This document shows positions 54,172-64,000 of a stretch of DNA of 64,000 nt, piece by piece; the first letter of the stretch is position 1, and each line of letters starts with the position of its first letter. Below the pieces are notes generated by a model, which ran no database searches, was not told the DNA's origin, and was given only the letters and a program-made list of their open reading frames with translations. A program made the position numbers and the translations under genes. The DNA comes from Sphaerulina vaccinii (lineage: Eukaryota > Ascomycota > Dothideomycetes > Mycosphaerellales > Mycosphaerellaceae): positions 1,426,001-1,490,000 of the forward strand of contig JAKUDP010000002.1 in the NCBI GenBank assembly GCA_022570795.1, written 5' to 3'.

Positions 54172-55185
54172 ATTGGAGAAGTGCAGAAACTCCGTGAAAA
54201 GAATGGCACGGTTGTAGTGAGTAAGAAACGAAAGGCAAGGCTTGTGCTGGCAAGAAACCGTGAGTAGGCACACAAGCAAAGCTTATAGCAGCCTTACGCC
54301 TGCCGGTTTTCACCATATGGAAGAACTAAGATGAACGGACTCTGCTTGTCCATCGCGTGGTGTTGGGCGAGTGGCAGCCGATCCGTAAGGCGTGGACGCG
54401 AAGGTGTGAAGTAGATTGAATGACAGAAGGCTTGTCTCGTCTTGATGACATTTCTGGCTTGAGGCTTTTCCACGCGGCGTGCCGAGTCCATAACGGGCTC
54501 GCTCGCTGTTGTTCGATTTGAGAGATGAGGCTGGAAGGCATATTGCTTGTGACCTCCATTGACAAGCAACAGGGAAGCGCTATATTGGCATTGTCAAGCA
54601 CTCTGGCTGGTATGACTTCTCGTCAGAGGCTGTTACACAATCCTGGTGCAGATCGCGTGGTCGAGACACATCGCTTGAGAACTGCCGGCATCATGATGAA
54701 AGCATTGTACAGGCGAGGGCAATCAGATCAAGGCCGACTGCACGAGTCTGTCGATGATCTTCGAGAACGCCGATGTAGTGTTGATTGGGGCTGGGCTCAG
54801 AAGAAGGCCAGCAAAGCAAGGAGAGGCATCTGAAGAGAGTTTTGCCACTCCCCTGATCCGGTAAGCGAATAACTTCTGCCGGTGTTTTGCTCCTCCTCTT
54901 GATCACTCCCTTCGTGTCTCCAGTATATCGTCGTATCTTTCGGGGTCGGCCAGAGCCACCACGATCGATACTCTCACCAGCAGAGACTGAGGTCAGAGAG
55001 CATGTAGCTGCCATGAGAATGCCAATGCTTGTATAGGGCGTATGGTAAGTGGGGTTATCCACGTGCAGTCATGCTCTGACTGCATTTGTATGTCTCTTTA
55101 TGACAACGAAAGTGCCCTTCTCCTCTTACTATAACTTCATCAAGATCGCCGAGCACGGAGAAGCTCATCATCCAGCCAGCTAGCT
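54172..55185. other. Divergent promoter region of endoglucanase and nitrilase
   Basis: About 1 kb without a recognisable gene. Frames at 54525-54833 (plus) and 54691-55062 (minus) have no family-like content. Confidence 0.45.
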
Positions 55186-56400
55186 ATGCCTCGCAGACTT
55201 AACCTCGCAGTCTCCCAGTCCCGCACACTCTCTACCCTCTCAGAGACACTCGCCTCGCTCGCATCAACGACCGGACTCGCAGCATCAAAGAAAGTAGATC
55301 TGATTCTCTTCCCAGAGGCGTTCCTTGGTGGATATCCTCGAACAGCAGCCTTTGGAGCCACTATTGGTTCTAGGACTGATGACGGACGTGAGCAATTCCT
55401 TCAATACTTCCAAAGCTGTGTAGACTTGGGAGACACACCATTAGGAGCAGGCGATGACTGGATCAAGCGGAAACTTCCTGTTGCAGATGGGACAGAGTAC
55501 CGAGGAGACGGGACGCGGGAATTCCTAGAGAAGGTAGCAAGAGACACAGGCGTGTTCATCGTAACCGGTCTGGTTGAGAAGAGTGGGGGGACGCTATATT
55601 GCGCTGTGGTCTATGTCTGTCCTAGACTGGGAGTTCTCGGCAAAAGGAGAAAGGTCATGCCAACTGGTAGCGAACGACTAGTATGGGGACAGGGTTCGCC
55701 ATCGACACTCAAAGCCGTCACGACTACGATCAAGGGAGTGAGACTTACAATGGCTGCTGCGATCTGTTGGGAGAACATGATGCCTCTACTACGCTACAGT
55801 CTTTACAGCCAAAACGTGGACCTCTGGCTGGCACCTACTGCAGACGCAAGGGATACCTGGCTCTCGTTAATGAGAACGGTGGGCATGGAAGGCAGATGTT
55901 TTGTGTTGAGTAGTATATCTTGTCAGAAGAGGAAGAATCTACCAGGATGGGTCACGGGCGATGCGAGTGCGGCCAAGCAACAATCAGTGTCACCGAACAA
56001 CACCTCGCCCATATCACCAGCACGAGGACGCAGAAGGTCCACGATCGTGAAAGAAGACCAGCACGAACTCGTGTTGCCATCTCTGAGCGAAGACCATGAA
56101 ACGACCTCTGAACAAGAACAAGCAGTAGCATCTATACTCTCCAAGGCGAACGTCAATGGTACTTCTGACACTCGCGGCGAAGAGTTTGTGTGTCGAGGTG
56201 GATCGTGCATCATAGGACCATTTGGCCAGGTACTACAAGAACCCTTGTGGGAGGTTGAAGACGATGGACTCTTGATTCAAGAGGTAGACTTTGAGGATTG
56301 TGCACGCGGGAGACTGGACCTCGATGTCGCTGGGAGCTACTCGAGGAACGATGCTTTCAGACTTACTGTAGAAGGCTTAGATCTCAACCCACCCCCGTAG
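55186..56400 (+). CDS. Nitrilase-superfamily carbon-nitrogen hydrolase
   Basis: A 404-aa intronless frame. The catalytic triad is complete: Glu44 in LILFPEAFLGGYPR, Lys156 in GKRRKVMPTGSERLVWGQG and Cys194 in AAAICWENMMPLLRY. The motif NVDLWLAPTADARDTWL follows, and the C-terminal strand RGGSCIIGPFGQVL is typical. The YPR and WENMMPLLR motifs place it near branch 1 (true nitrilases/cyanide hydratase-like), but the substrate is not predictable. Between about residues 250 and 335 there is a long low-complexity insertion (Ser/Pro-rich RGRRRS, then acidic SLSEDHETTSEQEQ) before GGSC. No targeting signal is visible. Confidence 0.9.
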   Translation: MPRRLNLAVSQSRTLSTLSETLASLASTTGLAASKKVDLILFPEAFLGGYPRTAAFGATIGSRTDDGREQFLQYFQSCVDLGDTPLGAGDDWIKRKLPVADGTEYRGDGTREFLEKVARDTGVFIVTGLVEKSGGTLYCAVVYVCPRLGVLGKRRKVMPTGSERLVWGQGSPSTLKAVTTTIKGVRLTMAAAICWENMMPLLRYSLYSQNVDLWLAPTADARDTWLSLMRTVGMEGRCFVLSSISCQKRKNLPGWVTGDASAAKQQSVSPNNTSPISPARGRRRSTIVKEDQHELVLPSLSEDHETTSEQEQAVASILSKANVNGTSDTRGEEFVCRGGSCIIGPFGQVLQEPLWEVEDDGLLIQEVDFEDCARGRLDLDVAGSYSRNDAFRLTVEGLDLNPPP

Positions 56401-57046
56401 ATGAGACTTGAGTATGGAAAGTTGTTTGTGAACCAGCACAAAGTAAAAGAGTTATACACAACAAGTTTTGATGGTCGTTAAGAAGCTGCCATGCTAAAGG
56501 CGCAACTCGCTCGTGATGTGCAGTCCCCTCTGCACAGTTTACAGTCCCATTTGTGTCTCCATCCTCCCCACCTCTTACTTGTGAGTGCCTCCCAGCCACC
56601 ATACCATACACGATGAACACACTCGGATCATATGGCTAAGCATACACAGAACTCACGCGAGTTTCGCCTCCTCCTTCTTTCAAGTCATAATGTAGTCTTC
56701 TTGATGAGGCGCCAGACCAAGGCATAGAATACAAATGCCGACGCGCTCATAGTCCTTCCTCTCCGTCGAAGAATGTCCAGGAAGCTGTTCATTGATTTTG
56801 GATCGTGATACGATTTCATATATGTGCCAGTCCAAGATAGCAGATAGCACGTTTCTACCGTGTCCCGAGAATGAAGCAGAGGCGCTCGCCGGCGCCATCG
56901 CATACAACAACACCTTTTCCCATGTTGCACAAGAACACCGGTCGAATGCGAATATCAAATAGTCGGTCAATTGAAAGGCCGTTAGGACGTACCCAGATGG
57001 CCTAGGTATACATCAAGAAAGGAGCCTGGTACATGTGAGGATGTGT
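56401..57046. other. Intergenic region between convergent nitrilase and PUF genes
   Basis: About 650 bases, probably holding both 3' UTRs. The 97-codon minus frame at 56680-56970 does not resemble a protein family. Confidence 0.45.
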
Positions 57047-60000
57047 CTACTGGCCGTAACCGTTCCCGTGTCCGTTGTTCCTGTTGTTGCGACCACGCCT
57101 GCCATTGCCATTCATCTGACCTTGTTGCTGTGGCATCTGGCCTTGCACAAAGTAGGGCTGTGGAGGCATATATCCGTATCCATTCATAGCGCCAGGCATA
57201 CCAAGCATTGGACCACCGTAGACTTGCTGCTGATAGCCGGTCTGCATGCCCATACCGGGTGGAACCATAGGAGAAGCGGTCATGTTTTGTCTGTACGGGT
57301 CCACCATGTGCGGTGCCGGAGAAGCACCACCATAGGGACTCATACCGCCTGGGGCAGCGTAGAAACCGGGAGGCCTAGCCATTCCACCTTGAGCGAGCAT
57401 TGCCTGCTGATACTGAACGTTGATTGGACTGGCCCCAGCAGTGGACATAGCAGGACTGTGCGTGTACTGTTGCTGTACATATGGATCGTATCCATTTGAC
57501 TCCATGCTAGTGGTTCGTTGAAGTCCAGCACCCATATTTGGATCGATATGTTGCGGGGTCGCATATGGAGGTCGCTGATAGCCATTCTGAGTGTCGAGGT
57601 GTGGTAGGTTGCCATTCCGCTGACGTGACCTGGAGTTTGAGCGACCATCGTGACTGACCGGTGTGCCACCATGGCGAGTGGACATGCCAACCTCATCCAT
57701 CAATCTCCTGTAGCCTTGAGTGGGTTGCGCTTTGAGACGAACAAGGACGTTTCGAACATTCTCAATGCATTCTGGCCGCATGCTTTCGTCCAGGAAGGGT
57801 GTAGTCAGAACCTTGAACACAAAAGTGGCTCCGCAAGCCTGATCTGAGATGATGTCGAATAGCGTTTGGTCGTCGAAGAATAGTGCCTGGAGGATGCTGT
57901 CCCGGGCATCGGGCTCGTTACGCTGGTTGATGATCTTGAGGACAGTAAGATATGCAACTTTGTGGGTGCACAAGTGCACAAGGTGCGGGATTATTCGGGG
58001 CGCCAGCACAGACCGCCGTTTCGGGTAGGTGCAAGTATCGAGGAACCAGGTCAGTAGCAAAGCACCGTTCGAGTTGGTCGCAAGCTGGACGCTGTGCAAC
58101 GCAATAGCAGCGGCCATCAATCTCTTCTGGTCGTTGGTGGCAAAGTGGCTTTCCAGGCAAGCACGTACAGCACGAGCGCCAAATCGTCCTTGCGCCACAG
58201 TCCAGAGCCTGTTCAGCGCTGTGTCGAAGATGAACTGATTGAGCGGCGCCTGGAAACGCAAGCAACATTGCATGACATAGTTGCCGTACTGGTCGAGGAA
58301 CAGGTTGACGCCATGCGGGCGAAGAGAGTCCACGATCATGCTCATCTGGGTGGATGTTCTCGCAACGTCGATGATCTTCTGTGCCGCCCATGTACCATTC
58401 TTGTGAACACCAATCTCAGACAAGTGTGGTGCAAGTTGTGTGAGCATTGCCTCTTTAGTCTCTTCGGAGCTATTCTCGAAAAGCTTCTGCACCACAGTGT
58501 TCCCAAGATAGTCTGACGCGAGTTCGGCAATTTCGGGCAGCATCTCCATGGCGATGTTTTCAATCTCCACGGGTGATATGTTGTTGTTATCGATTCGCTT
58601 TCTAATCTCTCGAAGACGAGGAGCGTCGTGGATGCGGTTGTGGCTCGGCTCTAGTATTGGCGGAATCGTGTGCTGGTGGCCACTGTAGCTCATTGCATCT
58701 TCAAGACTCTGGCTGATGCGTGCCTGCTCGTCCGGTGCAGCCCCAAATTGCTGGACGATATCGGCGATCTCCTCGCGCAGCTCCATCAAATCTGGTGTGA
58801 CGAGCGCTGCCGCTGCTGTTTCGGCGTTGATATTGCCACCGCCTGCAGCGCTAACCCCAGCACCTTCATTGCGGCTCTTGCTGACAAAAGGATCCGGGCT
58901 GGGCGATGGGTATGCACCATTTGCGCCAGGCGTATTGGAAGCACTTTGCTCCTTCGCGAATCCAATTCTTACAGGTCCACAGCCGGGAAAGATCTCCTTG
59001 TCGTTGTACGCCGTTTTCGCAGCGATGGCACTCTGAATACTCTCGAAGTTCACGAATCCGCAGCTCTTGTGGGTCAAGACTCTGGCGAACTCGATGGGCC
59101 CGAATGGCATGAATATGGCGTTGAGTGACGAGACAGTCGTCGAAGATGGAATGCTGCCCAGCCACAGTGATCGCGTTGGTGAGTCAAGGTTGCCAGAGTC
59201 AAGTCCATTCTCATAAGAACTTTGCTTGTTGAGGTTCATGTTATGTACCGCAGCAGCAATGTTGCCATAATCTGAGCCATCATTGCTGTGCAAGTCTGCA
59301 GCAGTCATGCTGTTGTCCAGACGAGATGGTGTAGGCATATAGTTGCGTAGCACCCGGGATGATGGCGAGTCCAGAACGCCCGCAGTACGAGCTCTCGGCC
59401 TGTTGACACTCGCATAGTTCGCGAACGCCTGTACTTCGATATTGTGCTGGCGGACTGCCTCATGAATCGCAGCCGCATGTGCAGCCGTCATCTCCGAGTT
59501 CGGTGTCAGTGTGCCGTTGGCGTAAAGTTGCTGTTCCATCTGTTCGTACTCATCCAGATCATCCTGATCGCCATTGGTGTACTTCTCTTTGGCATTCACG
59601 GAATACGACCGGAAGCGATTTGCAGTGTTCTTGTTGTTGAATGCATTCAATGCCGCTAGGTCGGCAATGGAAACTCCGTTCTGCAGCTGCTGATTCATGA
59701 GCATGTCCATGTTCACATGCGACAGGCTGTTCCTGCCCTGGTTGGGAGAGTCCACCAGACCCAGATAGTCTAGGGTCCTTACATCGCCATCCGCAGGAGA
59801 ACCATTCGGCGAGGAAGGGCCATCAGATGATCTTATACTCTGCAGCGTGCTCGCTCTTTCTCGTCCAGCCATCCAACTGCTTGCAAAGAGCGAATTGCCG
59901 AATGGACTACCCCCTAAAAGAGGAGTACGCTGGGGCATGGACCCAGCCCGCAAACGTGACAGTAGCGCTGCATTGCTCGTTGGTGGTCCGCGAATGCCAG

Positions 60001-60668
60001 CACCTGTTGATGTTTGTAGTTCACTGGGCAGTGCTGAGCCATTGCCATAAGGTGACGATGAAGGTGTTACCTGGCCTGACTTTGTGAGCCCGGGGGATGA
60101 TTGCTGCGAGATCGACATCGCTGGAAAGCGTGAAGGCACAGTGCCAGCTCGTGTTCGGCGTATCGAGGACGATGCAGAGGCGGGATTCGGGCTACCGCCA
60201 GTGGCCTGGCCGGCGTCGAAGTCGGGAAAGCTGTCACTACTGGGTGACTCGGGAATTGTCTCTCGTAGAGGCGTTGAGTGGCCACTCCCAGAAGTCGGCG
60301 GTCCCCAGATTTGTGGTGTTAGTCCTTCTTGCTGCTGTATCTCGCGTGCACTGTCATCAATGATTAGTCTCATGTTTCCCATATTACGTCCTCCGCTGAT
60401 GATGATGGTGGAAGTCAGCTCACCGCTTTGGAAATAGGCGACTACCCGTATATTCCTTCGATGGAGAGCCAGCTCCAGCACGTCCAGTACCGGCCTGGCT
60501 GCCAGCTCCTGCCAGGCCATTGCCTAGTGGATAGCGGAGGCCTGACCCTGCAGGTGCCTCGATCGGCGAGTTGGCCTGCGACGTATTCGCAGACCGTGTT
60601 TGATGCATATTGAGTTGTGGCAGTCCTTCGAGGTTGAGTTTGTAGTCTGGGCGGTGCGTGGGCGCCAT
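57047..60668 (-). CDS. JSN1: Jsn1/Puf1-like RNA-binding protein with RRM and Pumilio repeats
   Basis: A 1182-aa cytoplasmic mRNA-binding regulator. Exon 1 (60668-60424) encodes a Ser/Gly-rich N-terminus ending SPSKEYTGSRLFPK. The 73-nt intron (60423-60351, GTGAGC..GACAG) joins to exon 2 (60350-57047) as FPKRAREIQQQEGL. An RRM lies near residues 476-555 (SLWLGSIPSSTTVSSLNAIF, then KSCGFVNFESIQSA). Pumilio repeats span about 680-965 (LASDYLGNTVVQKLFENSSE, GVHKNGTWAAQKIID, FLDQYGNYVMQCCL, GRFGARAVRACLESH). The tail is Gln/Pro/Gly/Met-rich and ends in a basic Arg/Asn/Gly stretch. The RRM-plus-PUF order is that of yeast Jsn1/Puf1 and Puf2. Confidence 0.92.
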
Positions 60669-62164
60669 TATCAATTAAGGTATTGATAAAGTTCGACAAG
60701 TTGTTTCGTGATCTTTGTAGATTTGCCTTTTCGAATCTACTCAAAGGAGTGTGATGTGGACAGTGCCACGGCCAATGTACAGAGATGGTGTAGAAGTGGA
60801 TGCAAGACCGAGTGTCCGTCGAGGAGGTCCAGGTCCAACACGCAGGACTACTGAGTGATAGGTGTATGATGTGATGATGGGGTGCAGTCCAGCTTGCTAG
60901 CTTTGTCCGGTGGATGTCCTGCCACGGATGACCAGCGTACAGCACTGCTGCGCCTGGGGTTCTCAATGCAGAACAAGCCTGTTGCTCAAATACAGCCTCT
61001 GCACTACCAGCGTCTGTTCTCGTCTCTTCGGCGTAGTCAATGTGGACAGAGACTGTTTTGAGGCGGCGGCTCCTCCGAACTCTCCCCTGTTTCAGCAGTG
61101 CCCTCGACAGGTCATACAGGGACGGAAGTGGATGCGTCAGGCCGTAGCAAAGTGTGATTGAGCCTGCGACGAGACTCGACGGGTTTCAATATCGATGGAC
61201 GTGTCCGAGGTGGGGAGGGATGGCTGGCGTTTGTTGCAATATTAGGTCGTTTAGATGCTGGCAATAGACAGACACAGCTTGTGCTGCTGAGTCTGGCGAA
61301 GTGTAGTCGTTTAGTGGTTTAGATTTGACAGGACGACCTGCTCAAGCGTGGCTAAGCAGACATCGGAGACCAGGAAAGAGGGAGGTGATGGTAGTGGTGA
61401 GAGAAAAGGATGTCGATATGGCGAGGATAGAGTGGTCGTGTGGTGAGAAGAATACGGGCCTGTACCGGGAGTCGACGTAGGAGAGCAGATTCCAAGCTTG
61501 GCTCCTTCTTCGATCCTTTCTTTGACAAGTATAGGCTATGCCCGCACACACGAGTTTAGCGGTTTCAAGTTCCACAAGGACACAAGGACGTCGTTCTTCC
61601 TCTTCACACCAGCAGCAGTCTTCTATGCAGGAACACGAACAGCTGAGCGCTTGCGCAGACTTGCCTGCGGCCACGAGATGCACCCTTGCTGAGCAGAGAC
61701 TTCCTGGTACGACCTCCTGAAGTCTGCTGGAGGGAAACGCCCGAAACCAAAGTGCTTCTGCCACTTCTCCACTATGATTGGCTCGAGTATTTTTGAAACA
61801 TAGTCTGCAGTCAGCAAGGAAGGAGTGCAGCTATACAGCTACCGTGAGCTCGTGTGAGAGGCTGCTACATATCACATCACAGCGAGGGCACAGCTTGACG
61901 GCTCATCAATTTGACAGAGTCCATCACACGGTTGCGCTTGGTGAATACGGCCAACCTGGAACCAGGAAATGGATTCCGGTCGAAACACCACTAGAACGAG
62001 TGTTCAGTGATGGGAGAAAAGATGTCAATCGCATGATCGCGTCATGCAGTAGGTATATGTGGTATCAAATGCTATCGTAACTGGTCGTAAATGCTCATAC
62101 AATGCTCCCGGCTGTGCGCCGTCCTGTCTATCCCAAAATGTTCCTTGCTAAAAGAGTCAATGTA
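60669..62164. other. Intergenic region upstream of the PUF gene
   Basis: About 1.5 kb containing the PUF promoter and probably a long 5' UTR, plus the 3' flank of the MFS gene. Several 60-140 codon frames are present, but none resembles a known protein. Confidence 0.45.
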
Positions 62165-64000
62165 TCACGAAGCCAATTTTGTAACAGTATCGATGATAGA
62201 GCTGACGATTGGTATTCGGTATGGTTCTGATGAAGTGGACTCTTCGACCTCTTCGTCACCATGATCGGCTTTGTCCTCGTCATAGTATACTGCGGAAGAT
62301 AAGTTAGCTAAGTGATGCTGTTGGGAAAGGATATCGTCTTACCATGTGGTGTAATGAACCAGCTGACAATGAACGCCAATCCGAATGTTGCACATAAACA
62401 TACGAAAACAGCCTGATTGAACTTGCCAACAGTGGCTGCGAAGATAGCGCTAAAGACTGCGGGCGCTACGATTCGAGCAAGCGAATGCAAGAGCCCTATC
62501 GCACCAAGGAGCTGTCCTGTGCGATCTGCAGGAACATGCTTCGTCAATGCTGATTGCAAAGTCGGCGAGCCTATTCCGCCAAACGATGCTATCGCACCAG
62601 AGAGAATGAAAGCAGGCCCGGTTCTTGCGAGAGTGTATCCGAGATAGCCGATGGAGTCCACGAATATTGCCGCGCGGATGATCGTCAGATCAAACCAATC
62701 CGCACCAGTGTTCTTGCTCTTTGCCTTGTCTGGATCTGGCTTGCCTCGTACGAGTCGCGTCAAGGCTGGGAGAATGAACAGCAAGCAGACGACCCTCGTG
62801 CTGTTCACAATCGTCATGAACTTGCCAGCTTCGTACGTCTGCCAGCCGAATTGCTGACGTATATAGATGAGCACAACGGCCATACTCCCCATGGCCACGC
62901 CGAAGACAATAGTATCAACAGCAGCGAGAACCAATAGATTTCGTCGTAGCGCCTTGCTGCTGCCAGGCCCCTTCGGCCGCAAGATATGAAGTGGCTCCAG
63001 AACATTCAGTGATCGGAGTGTATTGATCCAATCTCTATTCGGATCCTTCTCCGCTTGCATAGCTTCGTGTTTGTCCTTTGCCACCGCTCGCCTCTTCTCT
63101 GATAGCGACTCCGGCACCACGAAGCCTACAAACAACATGAAAGCGACATGTACCGCTCCAAGGATATAGAAGACAATTACAATCTTGCCAGTCCACTTGA
63201 CGATGTACCCAGCGATGATTGGACCGATCGCAATACCTGTAAAAAGGGACGCATGAAAATAGCCGAAGGCTACATTTCGCATGTTCGGCCGTGTACAATC
63301 TGTCGCGTATGCATTTGCAATCGACATTGCTACGATGAACGATCCGGTCAGGCCATCGAAAGCGTAGCTCAGCAGCAAAAGCGGAACAGGGAAGGTGCTC
63401 GGATATGTAGCAGCGAAGATGGTGACAACTTCGCCACAGATCGTCCCTAGGCTTGTAATCACAAGTATCGGTTTCCTTCCATAGCGATCCGATAGAGCTC
63501 CTAGCTTTGGCGCTGTGAAGGCAGAGAGCAACCCTGCAATAAGACTTCCCCAAAGGTTGAACATACTTGTTCTGGCCGAAACCTCTGGTATTCCGCACTG
63601 ATCATTCCCGCCTGCTGGGTTATTGAAGTCCACGGGCGCCATGGTAAAGCCAGGCACCATATTCCTCTCCGCGATGTATTCTCTGCATATCAGATCCGTT
63701 ATCAGGTTGATCTTAGGAGCGATGATACCACCAAAGGCGCATGCCATGACGAAGAATGGCGCAAGCACCCACCATATGGAAGGCCGCTGATACCATGGCA
63801 AGTTGTCGAAATCTGTGCTTCCAGACCAAGAAGGCCGGCGGTTCTCCTCCTCCTCTTGCTCATCATCTTGTGACTGTCTTCTCCCTGGCAGGAGATGGAG
63901 GCGTTCGTTCAGGTCATCGTATCGTGCTGTAACGCCTCCCTTCGCTGCTTTGGTTGCGATGTGCCCACGTTCATGACCCCGTCTCGACTGCTCCTTCGCC
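62165..64000 (-). CDS. MFS transporter (TetA/Hiat1-like), 5' end beyond window
   Basis: At least 593 aa. The frame is open to the right edge of the window with no credible start codon, so the N-terminus is missing. Exon 64000-62343 and a last exon 62289-62165 are joined across a 53-nt intron (62342-62290), giving FITPHVYYDEDKADHGDEEV and a short cytosolic tail. The first TM follows LPWYQRPSIWWVLAPFFVMA. The MFS motif A is PKLGALSDRYGRKPIL after TM2. A lumenal loop between TM1 and TM2 (GNDQCGIPEVSART) and a long charged central loop (SEKRRAVAKDKHEAMQAEKD) are characteristic of the TetA/Hiat1-like fungal family. It is probably a plasma or vacuolar membrane drug:H+ or metabolite carrier. Substrate unknown. 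Confidence 0.85.

Noticed and set aside
54691..55062. Minus-strand frame of 123 codons upstream of the nitrilase
   Set aside because: No recognisable motif and located in a divergent promoter region.
1..64000. tRNA, rRNA and CRISPR features
   Set aside because: GGTTCGA-like strings (for example near 26050 and 27733) lack a matching A box and cloverleaf; no spaced repeat array was seen.

Overview
The window is nuclear DNA of a filamentous ascomycete (Pezizomycotina, probably a dothideomycete; the class is my inference). The evidence is eukaryotic gene structure with short introns of about 49-115 nt, GT..AG ends and CTNAY-like branch sites, no operons, and fungus-specific families (Zn2Cys6 and DUF3425-bZIP regulators, 2EXR/F-box-like proteins, a Jsn1-type RRM-PUF protein, a Gfd2-type nuclease). 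I rebuilt spliced models by hand. Where a model has several exons, the exon lengths sum to a multiple of three and the joins restore conserved motifs.

Layout: 0.2-5.8 kb holds dynactin p27, a bZIP/DUF3425 factor and an LRR protein. 6.0-12.9 kb looks like a small catabolic or metabolite-handling locus: a sugar-type MFS transporter, a Zn2Cys6 activator and, divergent from it, an FAD monooxygenase broken by a one-base frameshift. 13.0-18.9 kb holds two transcription-factor-like proteins without a visible zinc cluster, SDS22 (PP1 regulator) and an unrecognised proline/lysine-rich protein. 19.3-31 kb holds an E2-fold/F-box/RGG fusion, mitochondrial ribosomal protein mL41 divergent from UTP14, cap-binding CBC2 and a DEDDh exonuclease-like gene. 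31.1-38.5 kb holds nucleoporin NUP82, a dienelactone hydrolase, a membrane alpha/beta hydrolase and a 2EXR/F-box-like protein. 38.6-45.1 kb holds an Hrr1/SAD-3/ZNFX1-type RNA-silencing helicase and ceramide synthase. 45.4-49.0 kb holds guanine deaminase followed by an APC-family permease with a 10-nt microexon. 50.8-56.4 kb holds an unrecognised 504-aa protein, a secreted GH5 endoglucanase and a nitrilase-fold hydrolase. 57.0-64.0 kb holds a Jsn1-like Pumilio protein and an MFS transporter cut by the window edge.

Most genes are core housekeeping genes (cytoskeleton, ribosome biogenesis, nuclear pore, cap binding, sphingolipid synthesis, RNA silencing) mixed with a few accessory metabolic genes. 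I saw no convincing transposon, CRISPR array, tRNA or rRNA. The most unusual structural signal is a pair of about 95-bp direct repeats (27609-27702 and 30991-31093) bracketing 3.3 kb that contains the exonuclease gene. The second copy is the immediate 5' leader of NUP82. This suggests an insertion that split an ancestral CBC2/NUP82 divergent promoter.
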